Shown: positions 1-11,589, counted from the stretch's first letter. The stretch is DNA of 64,000 bases from Cynocephalus volans (GCF_027409185.1 NC_084462.1:182394071-182458070); one strand, 5' to 3'. The notes: generated by a model not told the origin, from the sequence alone. A program made the numbers and translations.

Positions 1-434
1 CCCAGGGTCTTGTGGGATCCAGGGAGGTGCTCACTCCCTGCAGTCCCTTCCCCCAGCCCACAGGGTGGGCTGTCAAGAAAGGATTTGCCAAAAGGAGGTG
101 AAAGCCACCTGTGTGTGGGAGGCTTGGCGTCTCCTGCCTCTTCCCCACTTCAGGGGCGATTCTGGGAGGGCTGTGCCGTAGTGGAGGAGGAGCTGTGGGC
201 AATGAGACATCCACTTCCCTCGTGGCCAGGGAGGAAGCAGAGCTGCTGGTGCTCATCCGGGCAGGAGATGGCCAGAGCCCTGGCGGTTGTACGGGTGAAA
301 ACAGATCAAGCAATGGCAGTGCCGTCACCTCGGCTGCGTGCTCAGGCCTGGGAGCCAGAAGCCAGGACCAGTCCACTGTGACCACTGACCCTTCTCTCCA
401 ACCCCTCCCAAACCTTCAGGTCTGAGCCAGGGTG
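1..434 (+). other. TNFAIP2: TNFAIP2 upstream intron and start of first coding exon
   Basis: No coding signal is visible here. A pyrimidine-rich tract ends in AG at 418-419, a plausible splice acceptor, so the first coding exon probably starts at 420 with 15 bases of 5'UTR before the ATG at 435. An upstream non-coding exon and the promoter would then lie outside the window. This is inference from the splice site only. Confidence 0.5.
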
Positions 435-3400
435 ATGCTGAAGGTGACGACCTTCTTCCAAGGCCTTCCGGGCCAGCGGCCTGTGCCAGGGTCCCTCGAC
501 TTGCCCGGAAGCCCCCAGAAGTTACCCTCCATGGCAGAGGCAGACTCAGAGGCCTCCATGTCAGAGGCCTCCTCTGAGGACTTGGTGCCACCTCTGGAGG
601 CTGGGGGAGCCCCTCACAGGGACGAGCAAGAGGCTTCCAAGAGGAAGGAGAAGAAGCCAAGAGGCCTGGCCAACATGCTCAGCGTCTTCACCAAAGGGAA
701 GAAGAAGACGACGAAGGCGCAGACGCCCAGCCCAGCGGAGCCGGAGTGCGGGCCCGAGTGCGGGTGGGCGCCGGACGGCCCCCTGCCCACAGGTAGGCTG
801 GGACCCCCGGTGGGGCCGGGGGGAGGCCAGGGCTTCGGTCCTGCCTGGGACCCCGCCTCCACCCTCGGCGGGCTCCGCGGGCCGGGACGGCGGGGGGTCG
901 GGGCTGACGCGGTTCTCCGGCCGCAGTGGAGGAGCTGAAGGCGGCCCTGGAGCGCGGGCGCCTGGAGGCGGCGCGGCCGCTGCTGGCGCTGGAGCGGGAG
1001 CTGCAGGCGACGGCGGCGGCGGGCGGCGCGAGCCAGGCGGAGCTGGTGCGGAGCCAGAGCAAGGTGGAGGCGCTGTACGTGCTGCTGCGCGGCCAGGTGC
1101 TCGGCGTGCTGCGGTGGCCGCTGGAGGCGGCGCCCGAGCGGCTGCGCCAGGCGCTGGCCGTGGTGGCCGAGCAGGAGCGCGAGGACCGCCGGGCGGCGGA
1201 GGCGGCGGAGGCGGAGGCGGAGGGGACCTCGGCGCTGGCGGCCACGCGCCCGCGGCGCTGGCTGCAGCTGTGGCGGTGCGGCGTGGCCGAGGTGGTCCAG
1301 GAGCGCATGGGCCGGCGGCCGGCCGCGGGCACCGAGGGCCGCTCGGAGGCCGAGAGCGCCTTCCTGCACATGGGCCTCACCATGAAGGAGGACCTGGAGG
1401 CCGTGGTGGAGCGGCTGAAGCCACTGTTCCCCGCCGAGTTCGACGTGGTGGCGACCTATGCCGAGCGCTACCACGAGCACTTTGCGGCCCACCTGGCCAC
1501 CATGGCGCAGTTCGAGCTGTGCGAGCGCGACACTTACATGCTGCTGGTCTGGGTGCAGAACTTCTACCCCAAGTGAGCGGGGGCACCCGGGCTGGGGCCC
1601 AGGGCGGGGGGTGGCAGGTCCCCTCTGCAGGAGGAGGGTCCAGGTATGCAGTGAGTGGTTTTTAGTGAGACCCCTGTGGTCCGAAAACCCAGGGCAGGGG
1701 TTTGGACTCCAAGGGGCAGAGCCTGCGCATGCAGGGATGGGACTTGGACACAGGGACTGGGCTGAGTCTGCGTCTGCTTTGCCCTTGGAATCCTTAACTT
1801 CCTGGGCATCAGCCACATTCTGCAGCTGGGGGAAACTGAGGCACAGAGAATGGCTGGGACTTCATCATTCATTTATAAGCTCCCAGTCTAGGGAGGAGGT
1901 TAAGCCAACAAGGACCATCCAGAGCAGGAAGGGGCTACAGCAGGGAAGCCAGGCAGGTGGAGCCCGGAGCAGGGGCCCTGGGCAGGCCTGGGGGAATCAG
2001 GGAAGCCAGCCGGGTGGAGGCAGGACCCAGCATCCGTGCTCTGTAGCAGCTCACAGTCTAATGGATATAAGGGAGCCAGGCAGGGGAGGGGAAGGGGTAG
2101 AGAGGGAAGAAGGTAGGAGGGAGGATGGTGTTCCCTGCAAAGTTCCCGGCATCTTCCAGGGCCTGAGGCTGAGCCATGGGGCATTCCCGGATTTATCTGG
2201 CAGGCAGTGGGGGCACCCCCAGGCAGGAGAGCTAGCAGGGATGGGGTAGAGCCAGGTGTCCTGTTGGAAAGACCTTCACAGCGCAGAGTTGCCCTTGGAG
2301 CCCATGGCAGAGCTGGTTCTGGCCACTGAGGCCTGGAGCTTCTCAGGTGGGAGGCTGGCTGTGCCCACAGAGGGCAGCTGGTACCCCAGCTGGGAAGAGC
2401 CTCAGGCATTCCCTGATTGGCTCAGACTCTGGATCCCTGAGCATGCCATCGTTCACACAAGCTGCACAGGGAGAGACTCATACTGCAGCGTGGAGATGCA
2501 CAGGACATGGGAGGCCAGGGGTGGGTATTGCCGGGGCTCAGTCCCTGCTGGCCCCAGCCGGCCCCAACTCCCTGTGTGAAGCCGGCAGGAGGGAAGCCTG
2601 GAGGTATAGACAGTGTGAGCAGTGTTGGAGGGTCTTGGGAAGCTCTGGGTGGCCAGTGGGCTCAGTTGGCTCTGATAGGCAAGCCTCTGTCAGGAAAGCC
2701 AGAGAAAGGGCCCCAGTGAGGTGGTGGGTGAGGGGTCAAAAGGCAGAGGGAAACTTGACAGGGCAGGGGCTGTGTGGGGGCCAGCCCAGCCCTGTGCCAG
2801 TTCCTGCTTGCTTGGCCTGACTCACCAGGAAGGGCTGGGCACTTGTACCTCTGCCCATCAGCCTTTCTATCCCAGTGACCTTGGGGTCTCCTAGCCCAGG
2901 GCCCAGTGAGGTTAGCAAAGCAGGAGACTAAGGCGCAGGTGAGCATGGAGCCCTGAGGAGAGGGAGGCCAGGGAGGCACTGTTGCCACTTGTATGTCCAA
3001 AAATGTAAGGAACAGAGGGACGCAGCTGCGTCCAGACTGGGTGGGGGCACAGAGAGGGTCAATCTTAAGCCTTCAGGCAAACAAAGGCCCCTTAGGAAGT
3101 GCCCAGGCTGAGCAGGTCCCCTGGGAGATCTGGGACCCTACAGAGGCGCCAAGAGAGTGAGCCGTGACGCCTCCGTGGAGCAGTTGGGGGCAGCCCTTCC
3201 TGCTCAGACTGGCCCACCCTCTGGGGGCAGCAGGGCCGGCCTGGCAGGGGCGTGCCGACGTCAGCAGGACTGGAGCTCATTGGTGTGAGAGGGGAAGCCT
3301 GGAAGCAGGGAGATCAGATTTGAAAGGGGGCCATGGCTGCTGGCTGGAGAAGGGATGGCTGGGGGCCAGGGTGGAAGCAGAGGCGGGGTTCCCCCTGATG

Positions 3401-6400
3401 AGCCAGGAGAGAGATGGCGATGGCCCTGCATGGGGCCAGGGCGGTCGAGGCTGAGGGATTGCAGGGGCTGTTTTGGAGTGGGGGTGGGTGGGATTGCAGG
3501 GGCTGTTTTGGAGTGGGGGTGGGTGGGGTGGGGAGACAGTGAGAGGAGGCACGATGATTCTAGGCAGACGGGCTGAGGAGGTGGGCTCTTGCTTGAGAGG
3601 TGGTGCTGGGGTGTGCCGTCTTGTTCATGCCAGCCTCCCTCTCCACAGCGACATCATCAACAGCCCCAAGCTGGCGCAAGAGCTGCAGAGTGTCAGGCTC
3701 GGGAGTCTCCTGCCACCTAAGCAGATCCAGCTGCTGGAGGCCACGTTCCTTTCCAATGAGGCAGTGAGTCCGCCAGGCGGGGTGGGAAGGCAACGGAGGG
3801 GAGGCTCAGTGACAGACAGGACATAGGCAGGGAGCTTGACAGAGACTTCCAGGTGAGCAAGGTGCTTTTGGTCAGTGCTACGATGACCTGCCCCTCCTCC
3901 CCCCAGGCCAATGTGAAGGAACTGATGGCCCGTGCCCTGGAGCTGGAGTCACAGCGCTGGGCCAAGGATGTGGCCCCCCAGAGGCTGGATGGCCACTGCC
4001 ACAGTGAGCTGGCCATCGACATCATACAGGTGCCACAGTCTGCCCCCTGCTGCACACAGTGCACACATATAGCCCATGTGTGTGCAAGCAGAGCCCCACG
4101 CCCATTCATTCCCATGTGCACACCTGTGCCTGCCTCCAAGCACCTCTTGTTCCAGCATGTTCCACCCCACCCTGCCCCCACCCCTGCCCCTGCCCTTGCC
4201 TTAGTCCTAGTCCATGTGGGCCCCAGCTCAGCTCACCCACCATGACCCTGCAGATCATCTCCCAGGGCCAGGCCAAGGCTGAGAGCATCACCCCTGACCT
4301 GGGCATGCAGATAAAGCAAGTGCTGCTGGTGGAGCTGGCCGCCTTCCTGAGGAGGTGGGTGTGCATACGTGTGTGCACAGCACGGGGCCCTGCAGCCACC
4401 TCTCTCAGAGCCACCGCCCCTCCCTGTGCCTTGGGTGGGGATCAAGCAAGATCAGTCCCCCTCCCTGTCCCTATCATTCTGAGCCAGGTTCCTTTCCCTG
4501 TGCCCCACCATGTGGGCACTGAGAGCCTCAGGTGGTGTCACCTTTACCAGGAGTGAATGCAGGAGATTCCCCCGCCACCATCAGCAGATTCCCAGCAGAG
4601 CAGTCTCCTGCTTCAAGACGATGCTCCATGAGGGACTGAGACACCTGCACCTCCTCATGAGACTCCCCAGAGTCTCTTGGTCCGCCCCTCTCTTGGTCCT
4701 TCCCTCCCCACCCCTGAAGACTCCTCCAGCCAGACACGGCCCCCTCTTTTTCCAAGCTACAGAGGGGGTCTGGGGGAAGGGGTGGGGGCAGCAGAGCCAG
4801 TTGGCACCCTCTTCAGGCACCCTGAGGGCTCTGGCCCCACTGGCCTTATCTTGTGAACCTGGTTCCATGATGCTTAGGAGCTAGCGGCCCCTCCTTGGCT
4901 GTGGGGAGACAGAGCAGCGTTCTGTCAACCCAGGGTGGCCGGGAGGCTGCTATTGTTCCAGTGTTTGTGCTCGTCCTGAATGTGACCCTTCTGGTTTCGA
5001 CAGCTACCAGCGCACATTTGATGAATTTCTGGAGAGATCCAAACAGCTGAGAAATTACAGGGCTAATATCATTGCCAACGTCAACAACTGTCTGTCCTTC
5101 CGGTGAGGATGCCGGGAGGGGTTTGCAGGAGCAGGAATCACTTGGCCTGCCTGCCCGTCGGAGAGAAAGGGTAGCTGGGAGGTGGAGGGGAGGAGGAGCC
5201 GCTTAACAAAGACGTGGGATTGAAACTAGCAAGGCGTGTGAGGAAATGACCAGTGCATGCAGCAGCAGCAGCAGCAGCAGCAGCAAACACTTACCTAGTG
5301 TTGCCCAGGTCAAACACTCATGCAAATGATTTACACGTCATTTTATCCTTATAACGACCCTGAGAAGTAGGTACAGTTATCAGGCCTATTAAGCAGATGG
5401 GCAAACAAGTGTGGAGAGGCTGGGTAACTTGCCCTCAGTTAGCAGGGGATGTGGTGTAGGTGTGTGCTGGGGCCGTGGAGAGTGTGGTCAGTAAAACTCA
5501 GACTTGATCTCACAGGGAATGCGGAGCCATTGAGGGTTCTAGAATGAAGAGATAGTTCAGGAAGATTTGTGGAGGGCTAGCTGGCTCCCTGGGTGTGGGG
5601 CTGTAGGCTGGGCAGGGCTGGTGTGACTTCCGTGCCTCCGCCTTTCAGGACATCCATGGAGCAGAAGTGGCAGATTCCACAGGAGCCCCCAAGTCACCTG
5701 CTGGGCCCCCTGAATGAGCTCAAGAGTCACGGCTTTGACACCTTGCTCCAGAACCTGTTTGTGGAACTGAAGGTAGTGGCAGCCTCTCTCTCTGGAGCAT
5801 CCTGGACCTAGCTAGAGCTACAGGGAGGGCCCGGGAGAGCGCCCGGGGATGAATGGCAGAGGCCAAGATGTGGGGGACATGCCCCAGGCCTGCGGGAGGC
5901 ACGGAGCGGGGGCGGCTGTGGTGAAGCTGTTGAGGCCGAGGTGATGGGGCCCCAGCAGGCTCTTAACCTCACCCACCACTTTGTCCTGGGGCTTGGCCTG
6001 GGAGGGGCCGCCCAGGGTTGGGAGGGCCTGGAGAAGTTTCAGCGTCCCTACCCCAGTTAGACCCAGCCCAGTCCCCAAGTTTGCACACACTTTTCCTCCA
6101 ACTCCCCCAGCCTTCCTGCCCACCTCCTGCCTCCATGCAAACTCCCAGCTCTGGATGCTCAGGCCTTTGGCAGCCGGGATCACATCTGCTGTGGGCCAGG
6201 AAATCCACAGAACACCCTTAGTTCCTTTAGCAGAGGGTGAGGTGGGGTCCCTTGAAAGGAGGAGGAGGGGTTCCCTGCCCAGTGTCCAGGGATGGAGGCC
6301 ATCGTGGCCTCTGGGTGGCAAAGTCCCTAAGTGGTGACCCTGGATGACTTGGCACCTGTTTTCTCAGGGATGCAGCCAAGCACAGGCCTTGTTTATGCAG

Positions 6401-8946
6401 GAATTTACTTATTTAAGGGGGAGGCGGGGGAACAGGCCTCAGGGCGGCAGACAGGCTGTCCTGGCTCCTGAGCTGCAGCTGGATGACCTTGCAGAAGGGC
6501 ACACAGACCCTGCCTCCCCTTCCTGCTCTGCCTGGCTTCCCTGAGAGTCCTTGAGTCCCCCTCGGTGCTCCCGCTGACTGTGTGTCTGTGTGTCGGGGTG
6601 TGTGTGTCTGCGGCTGGCTGCGCTTCCTCTCCGGGCTGTGACCAGACATCCTGCCTCTCTCCTGTCCCAGCCGCTGTTCAAGAGGTTCACGCAGACCCGC
6701 TGGGCAGCCCCTGAGGAGACCTTGGAGGAAATCATCGCTGCTGTGGGCGGAAGGCTGCCTGAGTTCTTGGAACTGCAGGACTGTTTCAGGGAGGTAAGGA
6801 CTGCCCAGTTAGCTCCATTGGTTAGAGCGCAGCCTTGTCACACCAAAGTTAAGGGTTCTGTTCCCCATACCAGCCAGTGCCAAAAAAAAAAAAAAAGGTT
6901 CAGGGAGGTGAGGAGGCTATGGGCTGGTGGCAGGGGGGTGGGGACATGTGTACACCCACATGCACATGTATGCACTCCCTTGCTCTGGCATCTGCCCCTC
7001 CCTGGATTCCTGGCTTTGTGGCTTCAGGGGGAGGTGGTGAGCTCCCCATCAGCCATTGGCTCACCTGGCCCTGGCCGCTTGCCTGCCCAGGAGCTCATGG
7101 AGGTGGTACACCTGCACCTGGTGAAGGAGTATATCATCCGCCTTAGTAAGCGACGCCTGGTCCTCAAGACGGCCGAGCAGCAGCAGCAACTGGCAAGGCA
7201 CATTCGGGCCAACGCTGATGTCATCCAGCACTTCTGCACCCAGAATGTAAGGCCCTGCCTACCCACTGCTGAGCCCCTCGGGAATGGGTTACCGCTTCTC
7301 CTCCCAGCCCCTGCAGGGTCCAGGACAGCCCACCAGAGAGGCTTACTGACCTGACCCTCTCTGGGCCCCTGGGGGCCTGTGGGGGAGAGGCAGCTTCCCT
7401 CAACCAGACCTGTGTCTGCAGGGCTCCCCCGCAACCTGGCTGCATTCTGCCCTCCCCACCCTCGCCGAGATCATTCGCCTGCAAGACCCCAGTGCCATCA
7501 AGATTGAGGTGGCCACTTATGCCACGTCATACCCTGATTTCAGGTGAGAACGAGGGGCACCTGGGAACCTGAGCAGTCAGCATGGCCCTGCCAGACCCCA
7601 CTGTGGTCAGGGGCCTCGTGGGGCTAGAATCAGGAACCCAGGCACTGATGCTCTGCGGTGATGCTATCCTGGCAGCTGACTCTGTTGATGCTGACCACAT
7701 GCCGGGCACCATGCTGAGATCTGTACCAGGGACTCATTTATTTAGTGCTCACTACAGCCCTGCGAGGCTGACCCTGTTTATCCCCAGTTTACAGAGGACA
7801 CAGCTAGTTAGTGGGAGAGCTAAGAGGACAAAGCCAGGCAGCCTGGCTTCTATACCCTGTGCTCTTAGCCTTATACGATTCTACCTCTCAGAGGGGAAAC
7901 TGAGACCAGAGAGAACAGGGTGCACCATTCAGCCTAGCGGTCCTTGGGGGCTTAGACCCATGCTTTGGGTCCTGGGGCTTCTGTTCAGGAGTAGAGGCTT
8001 AGCCCCTGACTGCCTGAGGATCTGGTGAGCCAGGGACATTGTTTCTTCCTGGGCTGCATCCTCTGACATCATAGGGAATGTCTGAGTGGCCTTGACTGGG
8101 ACTGACCGAGCTGAGCCTAGTCCAGTCCCTGGCTGACGACTCCACGCATCCATTCATTTGCCCACCCATACAAGCACCAGTGTGCTCATCTACTAATCTA
8201 CCCACCCATCCACCCACCTACCTACCCACCTACCCATCCACCCATCCACCCATCTGTCCAGCTACCTATTTATCCATCCACCCACCCACCCCACCAACAC
8301 TTATTTGGCAGCCTGCTAGGTGCCAGGCTCTGCTCTAGGCATTGGGATGCCATGAAGTATAAGGCCAGGCCTCAGCCCTCCCCGAGTAGCTTACAGTCTG
8401 TTGAGGGCCAGCAATAATAATGTGGTCAGGCAAAGAAACAACAACCGCTAGGTCATAAATACCAAGAGGTACTGACTGTAGAGATGGGAAAGCCTTTGGG
8501 GGAGGTGACGTTTTAGCCGAGACCTAAAGGGTAGGAAGGAGCTGGTCATCTCAAGAGTGTGGGGAAGAGCATTCCAGGAGGAACAGCCAGTGCAAAGGCC
8601 TGAAGTGGGCTGGAGCTTGGCTGCTCTTGGGACTGACCAGTGGGGTGGAGTGGGGTGGGTGAGGAAAAGCAAGGCCCCCTTGCTTGGTGGCCAGGGGGTT
8701 GGCTGCAGGGCCTGTGGCACTGGCCAGGAGTCTGGGGAGCTGGGAAGGAGTGTGAGCAGGGGTGTTGGCGACCGGGTGGGCTGATGGGATGTTCTCCTTG
8801 CCAGCAAAGGCCACCTGAGCGCCATCCTGGCCATAAAGGGGAACCTATCAAGCAGTGAAGTCAGAAGCATCCGAAGCATCCTGGACGTCAACATGGGGGT
8901 ACGGGAGCCGTCCAGGTCCCTATATTCACTTATAAATGTTGGTTAG
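435..8946 (+). CDS. TNFAIP2: TNFAIP2 / M-Sec (TNF alpha-induced protein 2), 11 coding exons
   Basis: Coding exons are 435-792, 927-1572, 3649-3763, 3907-4029, 4254-4354, 5004-5102, 5649-5772, 6671-6793, 7091-7246, 7422-7543 and 8805-8946. All introns are GT-AG and all phases agree, giving 702 residues (human about 654). The N-terminus (MLKVTTFFQGLPGQ), the acidic Ser/Glu segment, the Lys-rich block near residues 73-97 and the ending SLINVG match TNFAIP2. In the family the basic block binds PI(4,5)P2, and the SEC6-like helical rods from about residue 200 to the end work with RalA and the exocyst to form membrane protrusions and tunnelling nanotubes in myeloid and endothelial cells. The gene is TNF/NF-kB induced, but its promoter is outside the window. 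Exon 2 is very GC-rich and encodes an Ala/Glu run. Exon 8 carries a SINE at its donor (see separate entries). No clear AATAAA follows the stop, so the 3' end is not placed. Confidence 0.95.
1190..1223 (+). repeat. TNFAIP2: GCG/GAG codon repeat in TNFAIP2 exon 2
   Basis: A purine-rich GCG-GAG repeat encodes an Ala/Glu stretch (about residues 208-218, RRAAEAAEAEAEGTS) in the SEC6-like region. It may account for part of the extra length over the human protein. It is a slippage-prone simple repeat kept in frame. Confidence 0.75.
3453..3530 (+). repeat. Tandem duplication in TNFAIP2 intron
   Basis: A unit of about 35 bases containing GCAGGGGCTGTTTTGGAGTG occurs twice head to tail, just upstream of the exon starting at 3649. 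It is a short minisatellite with no coding role. Confidence 0.75.
5257..5286 (+). repeat. (GCA)n trinucleotide repeat, TNFAIP2 intron
   Basis: About nine pure GCA/CAG units lie in the intron after exon 5004-5102. They are likely polymorphic and lie outside coding sequence. Confidence 0.9.
5315..5462 (-). repeat. MIR SINE fragment
   Basis: On the - strand the text follows the MIR core and 3' part. The + strand shows the reverse of the 'ACTTGCCC...TGAGG...' signature, with TTTTATCC, AAGTAGGTAC and GGTAACTTGCCC. It is an old mammalian SINE in a TNFAIP2 intron. Confidence 0.6.
6785..6914 (+). mobile_element. tRNA-Ile-like SINE at the TNFAIP2 exon 8 splice donor
   Basis: The SINE body is 6801-6898, with a tRNA-like head (TTAGCTCCATTGGTTAGAGC, then a GGTTC box) and an A-run. 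It is flanked by a 16-bp TSD with one mismatch: 6785-6800 (TTCAGGGAGGTAAGGA) and 6899-6914 (TTCAGGGAGGTGAGGA). The TSD contains the last ten exon bases and the GT donor, so the insertion created a second donor at 6908. Monomeric form, like the colugo CYN family. Confidence 0.88.
7700..7880 (-). repeat. MIR SINE fragment
   Basis: Reverse MIR text: 'GGCACCATGCTGAGATCTG', 'TTTATTTAGTGCTCACTACA' and 'TATCCCCAGTTTACAG' are typical of the 3' half of MIR read from the other strand. Lies in the last TNFAIP2 intron. Confidence 0.6.
8150..8292 (+). repeat. CCCA/CCTA/TCCA tetranucleotide microsatellite
   Basis: Imperfect CCAT, CCAC and CCTA units run for about 140 bp in the last TNFAIP2 intron. Confidence 0.85.
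8293..8790 (+). repeat. L2 LINE 3' region
   Basis: The text follows the L2 3'UTR: 'TTATTTGGCAGCCTGCTAGG', 'GCTCTGCTCTAGGCATTGGG', 'GAGCATTCCAGGAGGAACAG', 'GTGCAAAGGCCTGAAG'. It reaches almost to the acceptor of the last TNFAIP2 exon at 8805. Confidence 0.7.
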
Positions 8947-9808
8947 CTTTTCCTGCGGCCTGACCTGCTTGTGGGCACCCAGGGAGCAAAAGGCACCACC
9001 CCACTGGGGGCTGATCAGACGAGCCCTGGCCCCATGGCCCCTCACAGGCCTCCTGCGTTCTGTCACTGCTTCTGCCCTGCCCTGGCTAAGGGGCCGCCCC
9101 AGGACAGCTGGAATTGGAGACACCCTGGTTTGTCTGCATGTCTGGTGGGGGCAGGAGCACCTATGTGGAGAGCTGACAGGGCAACACCTAAGAAACTCTT
9201 GGCGAATGACAGTCGATGGCATGTGCCCAGAAGGAGGGACAGCATGGCTCGGGGCCCGGGATCTCAGGTCACCCCTTGTCCAGGGGCCTTTCCACAGTTT
9301 GCCTTATAACTGTGCTCTTCGTGGGTGGGTCTCAGTGCCCTTTTCAGCTCCCTGGGGCCAGGGTCTGAGCCCAGGCCTTGAGCTCGGCTTTGTGAGTCTG
9401 GATTCGAGGACAGAACTGAAAGGGAAAAAAGGAAAAGATGAGCTCTTACCTGGGGCCTGGAAGGGGGCTTGTGGGGTCGCATGGTGAGTGGGGCAGAGCC
9501 AGCATCAGAACCTGCTGCCCAGTTGCTCATGACTCCTGCTGGCTGCCCCCGGGACTCAGGCCTGGATCCCTCTCTGTGTTCCCCAAGGGCTTCCCCCAAG
9601 GGTGCTCCCAGGAGGCCATGTCATCCACCACAGCCGGGCCCTAGACCTCCTGGGTCTTCTCAGGTTCACCAGCTGCCTCCCCCTGCCCCCTGCCCCATGC
9701 AGGGACAGGCCCCGGGGGTGCCTCCATGGACCCTGCCACCTGAAAGTCCAGCTGAGGTCTGGGCAGGGGCAGGGGCAGGGCAAGCTAGACCTCTGACACT
9801 TGGCCTCC
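8947..9808 (+). other. TNFAIP2: TNFAIP2 3'UTR / downstream unique sequence
   Basis: The 3'UTR must start at 8947. The stretch is GC-rich and unique. I find no convincing AATAAA before the MaLR repeat at 9809, so the mRNA end cannot be set. Nothing else is seen. Confidence 0.5.
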
Positions 9809-9874
9809 GTGTTAGTCTCCTATTGCTGCTGTAACAAACTTCTGCAAACTTAGTGAATTAAAACAAGAACTTGA

Positions 9875-10053
9875 AGGGCCGGCCCGTGGCTCACTCGGGA
9901 GAGTGTGGTGCTGATAACACCAAGGCCCCAGGTTCGGATCCCATATAGGGATGGCCGGTTCGCTCACTGGCTGAGCGTGGTGCTGACAACAACAAGCTAA
10001 GGGTTAAGATCCCCTCACCGGTCATCTTTTTAAAACAACAACAACAAACTCCC
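9875..10053 (+). mobile_element. Dimeric tRNA-related SINE (CYN-like)
   Basis: Starts AGGGCCGGCCCGTGGCTCAC, has a box-B-like GGTTCGGATCCC and a second related half (GGCCGGTTCGCTCACTGGC), and ends in AACAACAACAA. The TSD AAGAACTTGA is at 9865-9874 and 10054-10063. Confidence 0.88.
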
Positions 10054-10063
10054 AAGAACTTGA

Positions 10064-10168
10064 GACCTGGTCAGTTAGGTCAGTTGGTTACAGTGCAGCC
10101 TTGTAAGACCAAGGTCAGAAGTTCAGATCCCCATACCGGCCGGCTGACAAAACAACCAAAAATCCCCG
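10064..10168 (+). mobile_element. Monomeric tRNA-Ile-like SINE
   Basis: The tRNA-like head is GTCAGTTGGTTACAGTGC, with a GGTCAGAAGTTCAGATCCCC box B region and a CAAAACAACCAAAAA tail. It follows directly after the dimeric SINE. Confidence 0.8.
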
Positions 10169-10480
10169 GAAACTTGTTCTACAGTTCTGTAGGTCAGAAG
10201 TCTGACACAGGGCTGAAATCAAAGTGTCAGCAGGGCTGCATTCCTTCTGGAGCGTTCTGTTCCTGGCTTTTTCCAGTTTTCAGAGGCATCCCGTATTTCC
10301 AGACTCATAGCCCTTCCATCTTCAGGAATTCTTTCCACAGCACAGCACTTGGACCCCCTCTTCTGCCTCTTCCACTTTTAAGGTCCCTTGTGATTCCACT
10401 GGGCCCACCCAGGTAATCCGAGATCATCTCCCTCTTTTAAGGTCAGCTGATTAACAACCTTAATTGTGTCTGCAACTTTA

Positions 10481-10572
10481 TTTTTTGGTGGCTGGCCAGT
10501 ACAGGGATCGAACCCTGGACCTTGGTATTAGCACCACGCTCTAACCAATTGAGCTAAGCGGCCAGCCCTCCA
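10481..10572 (-). mobile_element. Monomeric tRNA-Ile-like SINE
   Basis: The reverse strand reads as a near-complete tRNA-Ile-like body (box A TTAGCTCAATTGGTTAGAGC, box B GGTTCGATCCC). TSD TCTGCAACTTTA at 10469-10480 and 10573-10584. It is a SINE, not a functional tRNA gene: the tail and TSDs are clear. Confidence 0.9.
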
Positions 10573-10676
10573 TCTGCAACTTTAATTTCCATTTGCTGTA
10601 TAACCTAATATAGTCAGAGGCTCTGGAGATTAGCATGTGGACATCCTTGGGGGTCCATTATTCTGCCCACCAGAGC

Positions 10677-11589
10677 TTCCATCCGGCCGCTGTGCTGTAG
10701 GGCACCTCGTTCTACCCCATGAAAGTGTGAACTCAGTCTCCCTGCTGGGCCCCTGCTACCCCAGAGGCCCTGTGCCCCTGGGCTGAGTTTCCTCCCGGCA
10801 GTGCAGACTCGGATATGACCCAGCCTCGCTTACGCCTCTGAGGTGACAAGATGGTTTGCAGGCAGCTCTCTCAGGTCTGTCCTCTTCTCCCAGGTACTGC
10901 CTTAGAACTGTGGCCAGGAGCTGGCCGGCGCAAATGATGCACTGAGGTCTTTGTACATTTGTAGGATTAGTGTGTTTGATGTTAATATTATTATATTTTT
11001 TTATGTAATTTTATCAATACTATGTTTCACACTCCAGGATGTTGCTGTGGAGCAGTTGGGGGGGGGAGGGGAAAGGGGACGGAAATGGGATGGAAGAAAG
11101 AGGAAGAAAGACAGGTGGGATCAAGGCCTGTGGCATCCCCTCATTCCCACAGGGGACAGCGGGGCGGGGGGAGGCTTCCAGCAGCGGTTTGGTCATTGCC
11201 GGGTGGGTACAGATGTCAGGGGCGTGTGGTTAAAGCCCTCGCCGCCCACCATCCCAGCTCGGGAACCTGGGGCCCTTCTTGGTGTGGCTTGGTGGTCACC
11301 ACTGGGCTGGCTGCAGGTGTCTGGGGACATGGCCAAGGCTCTTGTCCTCCACCCTTGGAACTGGTTGCAGGTGTTGGGGGGGATTGCTGAGGCCCCCAGC
11401 CCTCCCCACTTTCTAGCTTGGTAGCCCAGGGGACTTCCAGTCCTTCTAGGTGTTACAGGTGTTCTTTGGTGATGTGAGACCTTTGCTAGTTAATATCAAA
11501 CTTTGTCTCTGGTCGTGGGTACTTTGTTTTTTTTTCTTTCAGTTCTGTGTTGGATTAGTCACTGTTCCCACCACTTAAACTCTGCATTG
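10677..11589 (+). other. Intergenic, mixed unique and probable old L1 5' sequence
   Basis: No gene seen. 10970-11035 is AT-rich. From 11160 the GC-rich text (repeats of GGTGTCTGGGGACATGG type) may be the inner part of the same L1 5' region as the next entry, but I cannot prove it. Confidence 0.35.

Larger units (their letters stand above)
9809..10676 (-). mobile_element. MaLR-type LTR interrupted by three SINEs
   Basis: The + strand begins 'GTTAGTCTCCTATTGCTGCTG' and goes on after the SINEs with 'TACAGTTCTGTAGGTCAGAAG' and 'AGCAGGGCTGCATTCCTTCTG', the reverse of an ERVL-MaLR (MLT1-like) LTR. The SINEs at 9875, 10064 and 10481 split it. The order of insertion is clear: the LTR is older than all three. 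Confidence 0.65.

Noticed and set aside
1377-1586. Minus-strand short frames within exon 2 of TNFAIP2
   Set aside because: Shadows of the coding strand.
614-1816. 400-codon open frame on the - strand
   Set aside because: Antisense shadow of GC-rich TNFAIP2 exons 1-2. Composition is Arg/Leu/Gln-rich and it crosses introns.
6801-6880. Possible functional tRNA-Ile gene
   Set aside because: Box A/B are present but the body is degenerate, ends in an A-tail and is flanked by TSDs. It is a SINE. The same holds for 10064, 10481 and 55059.
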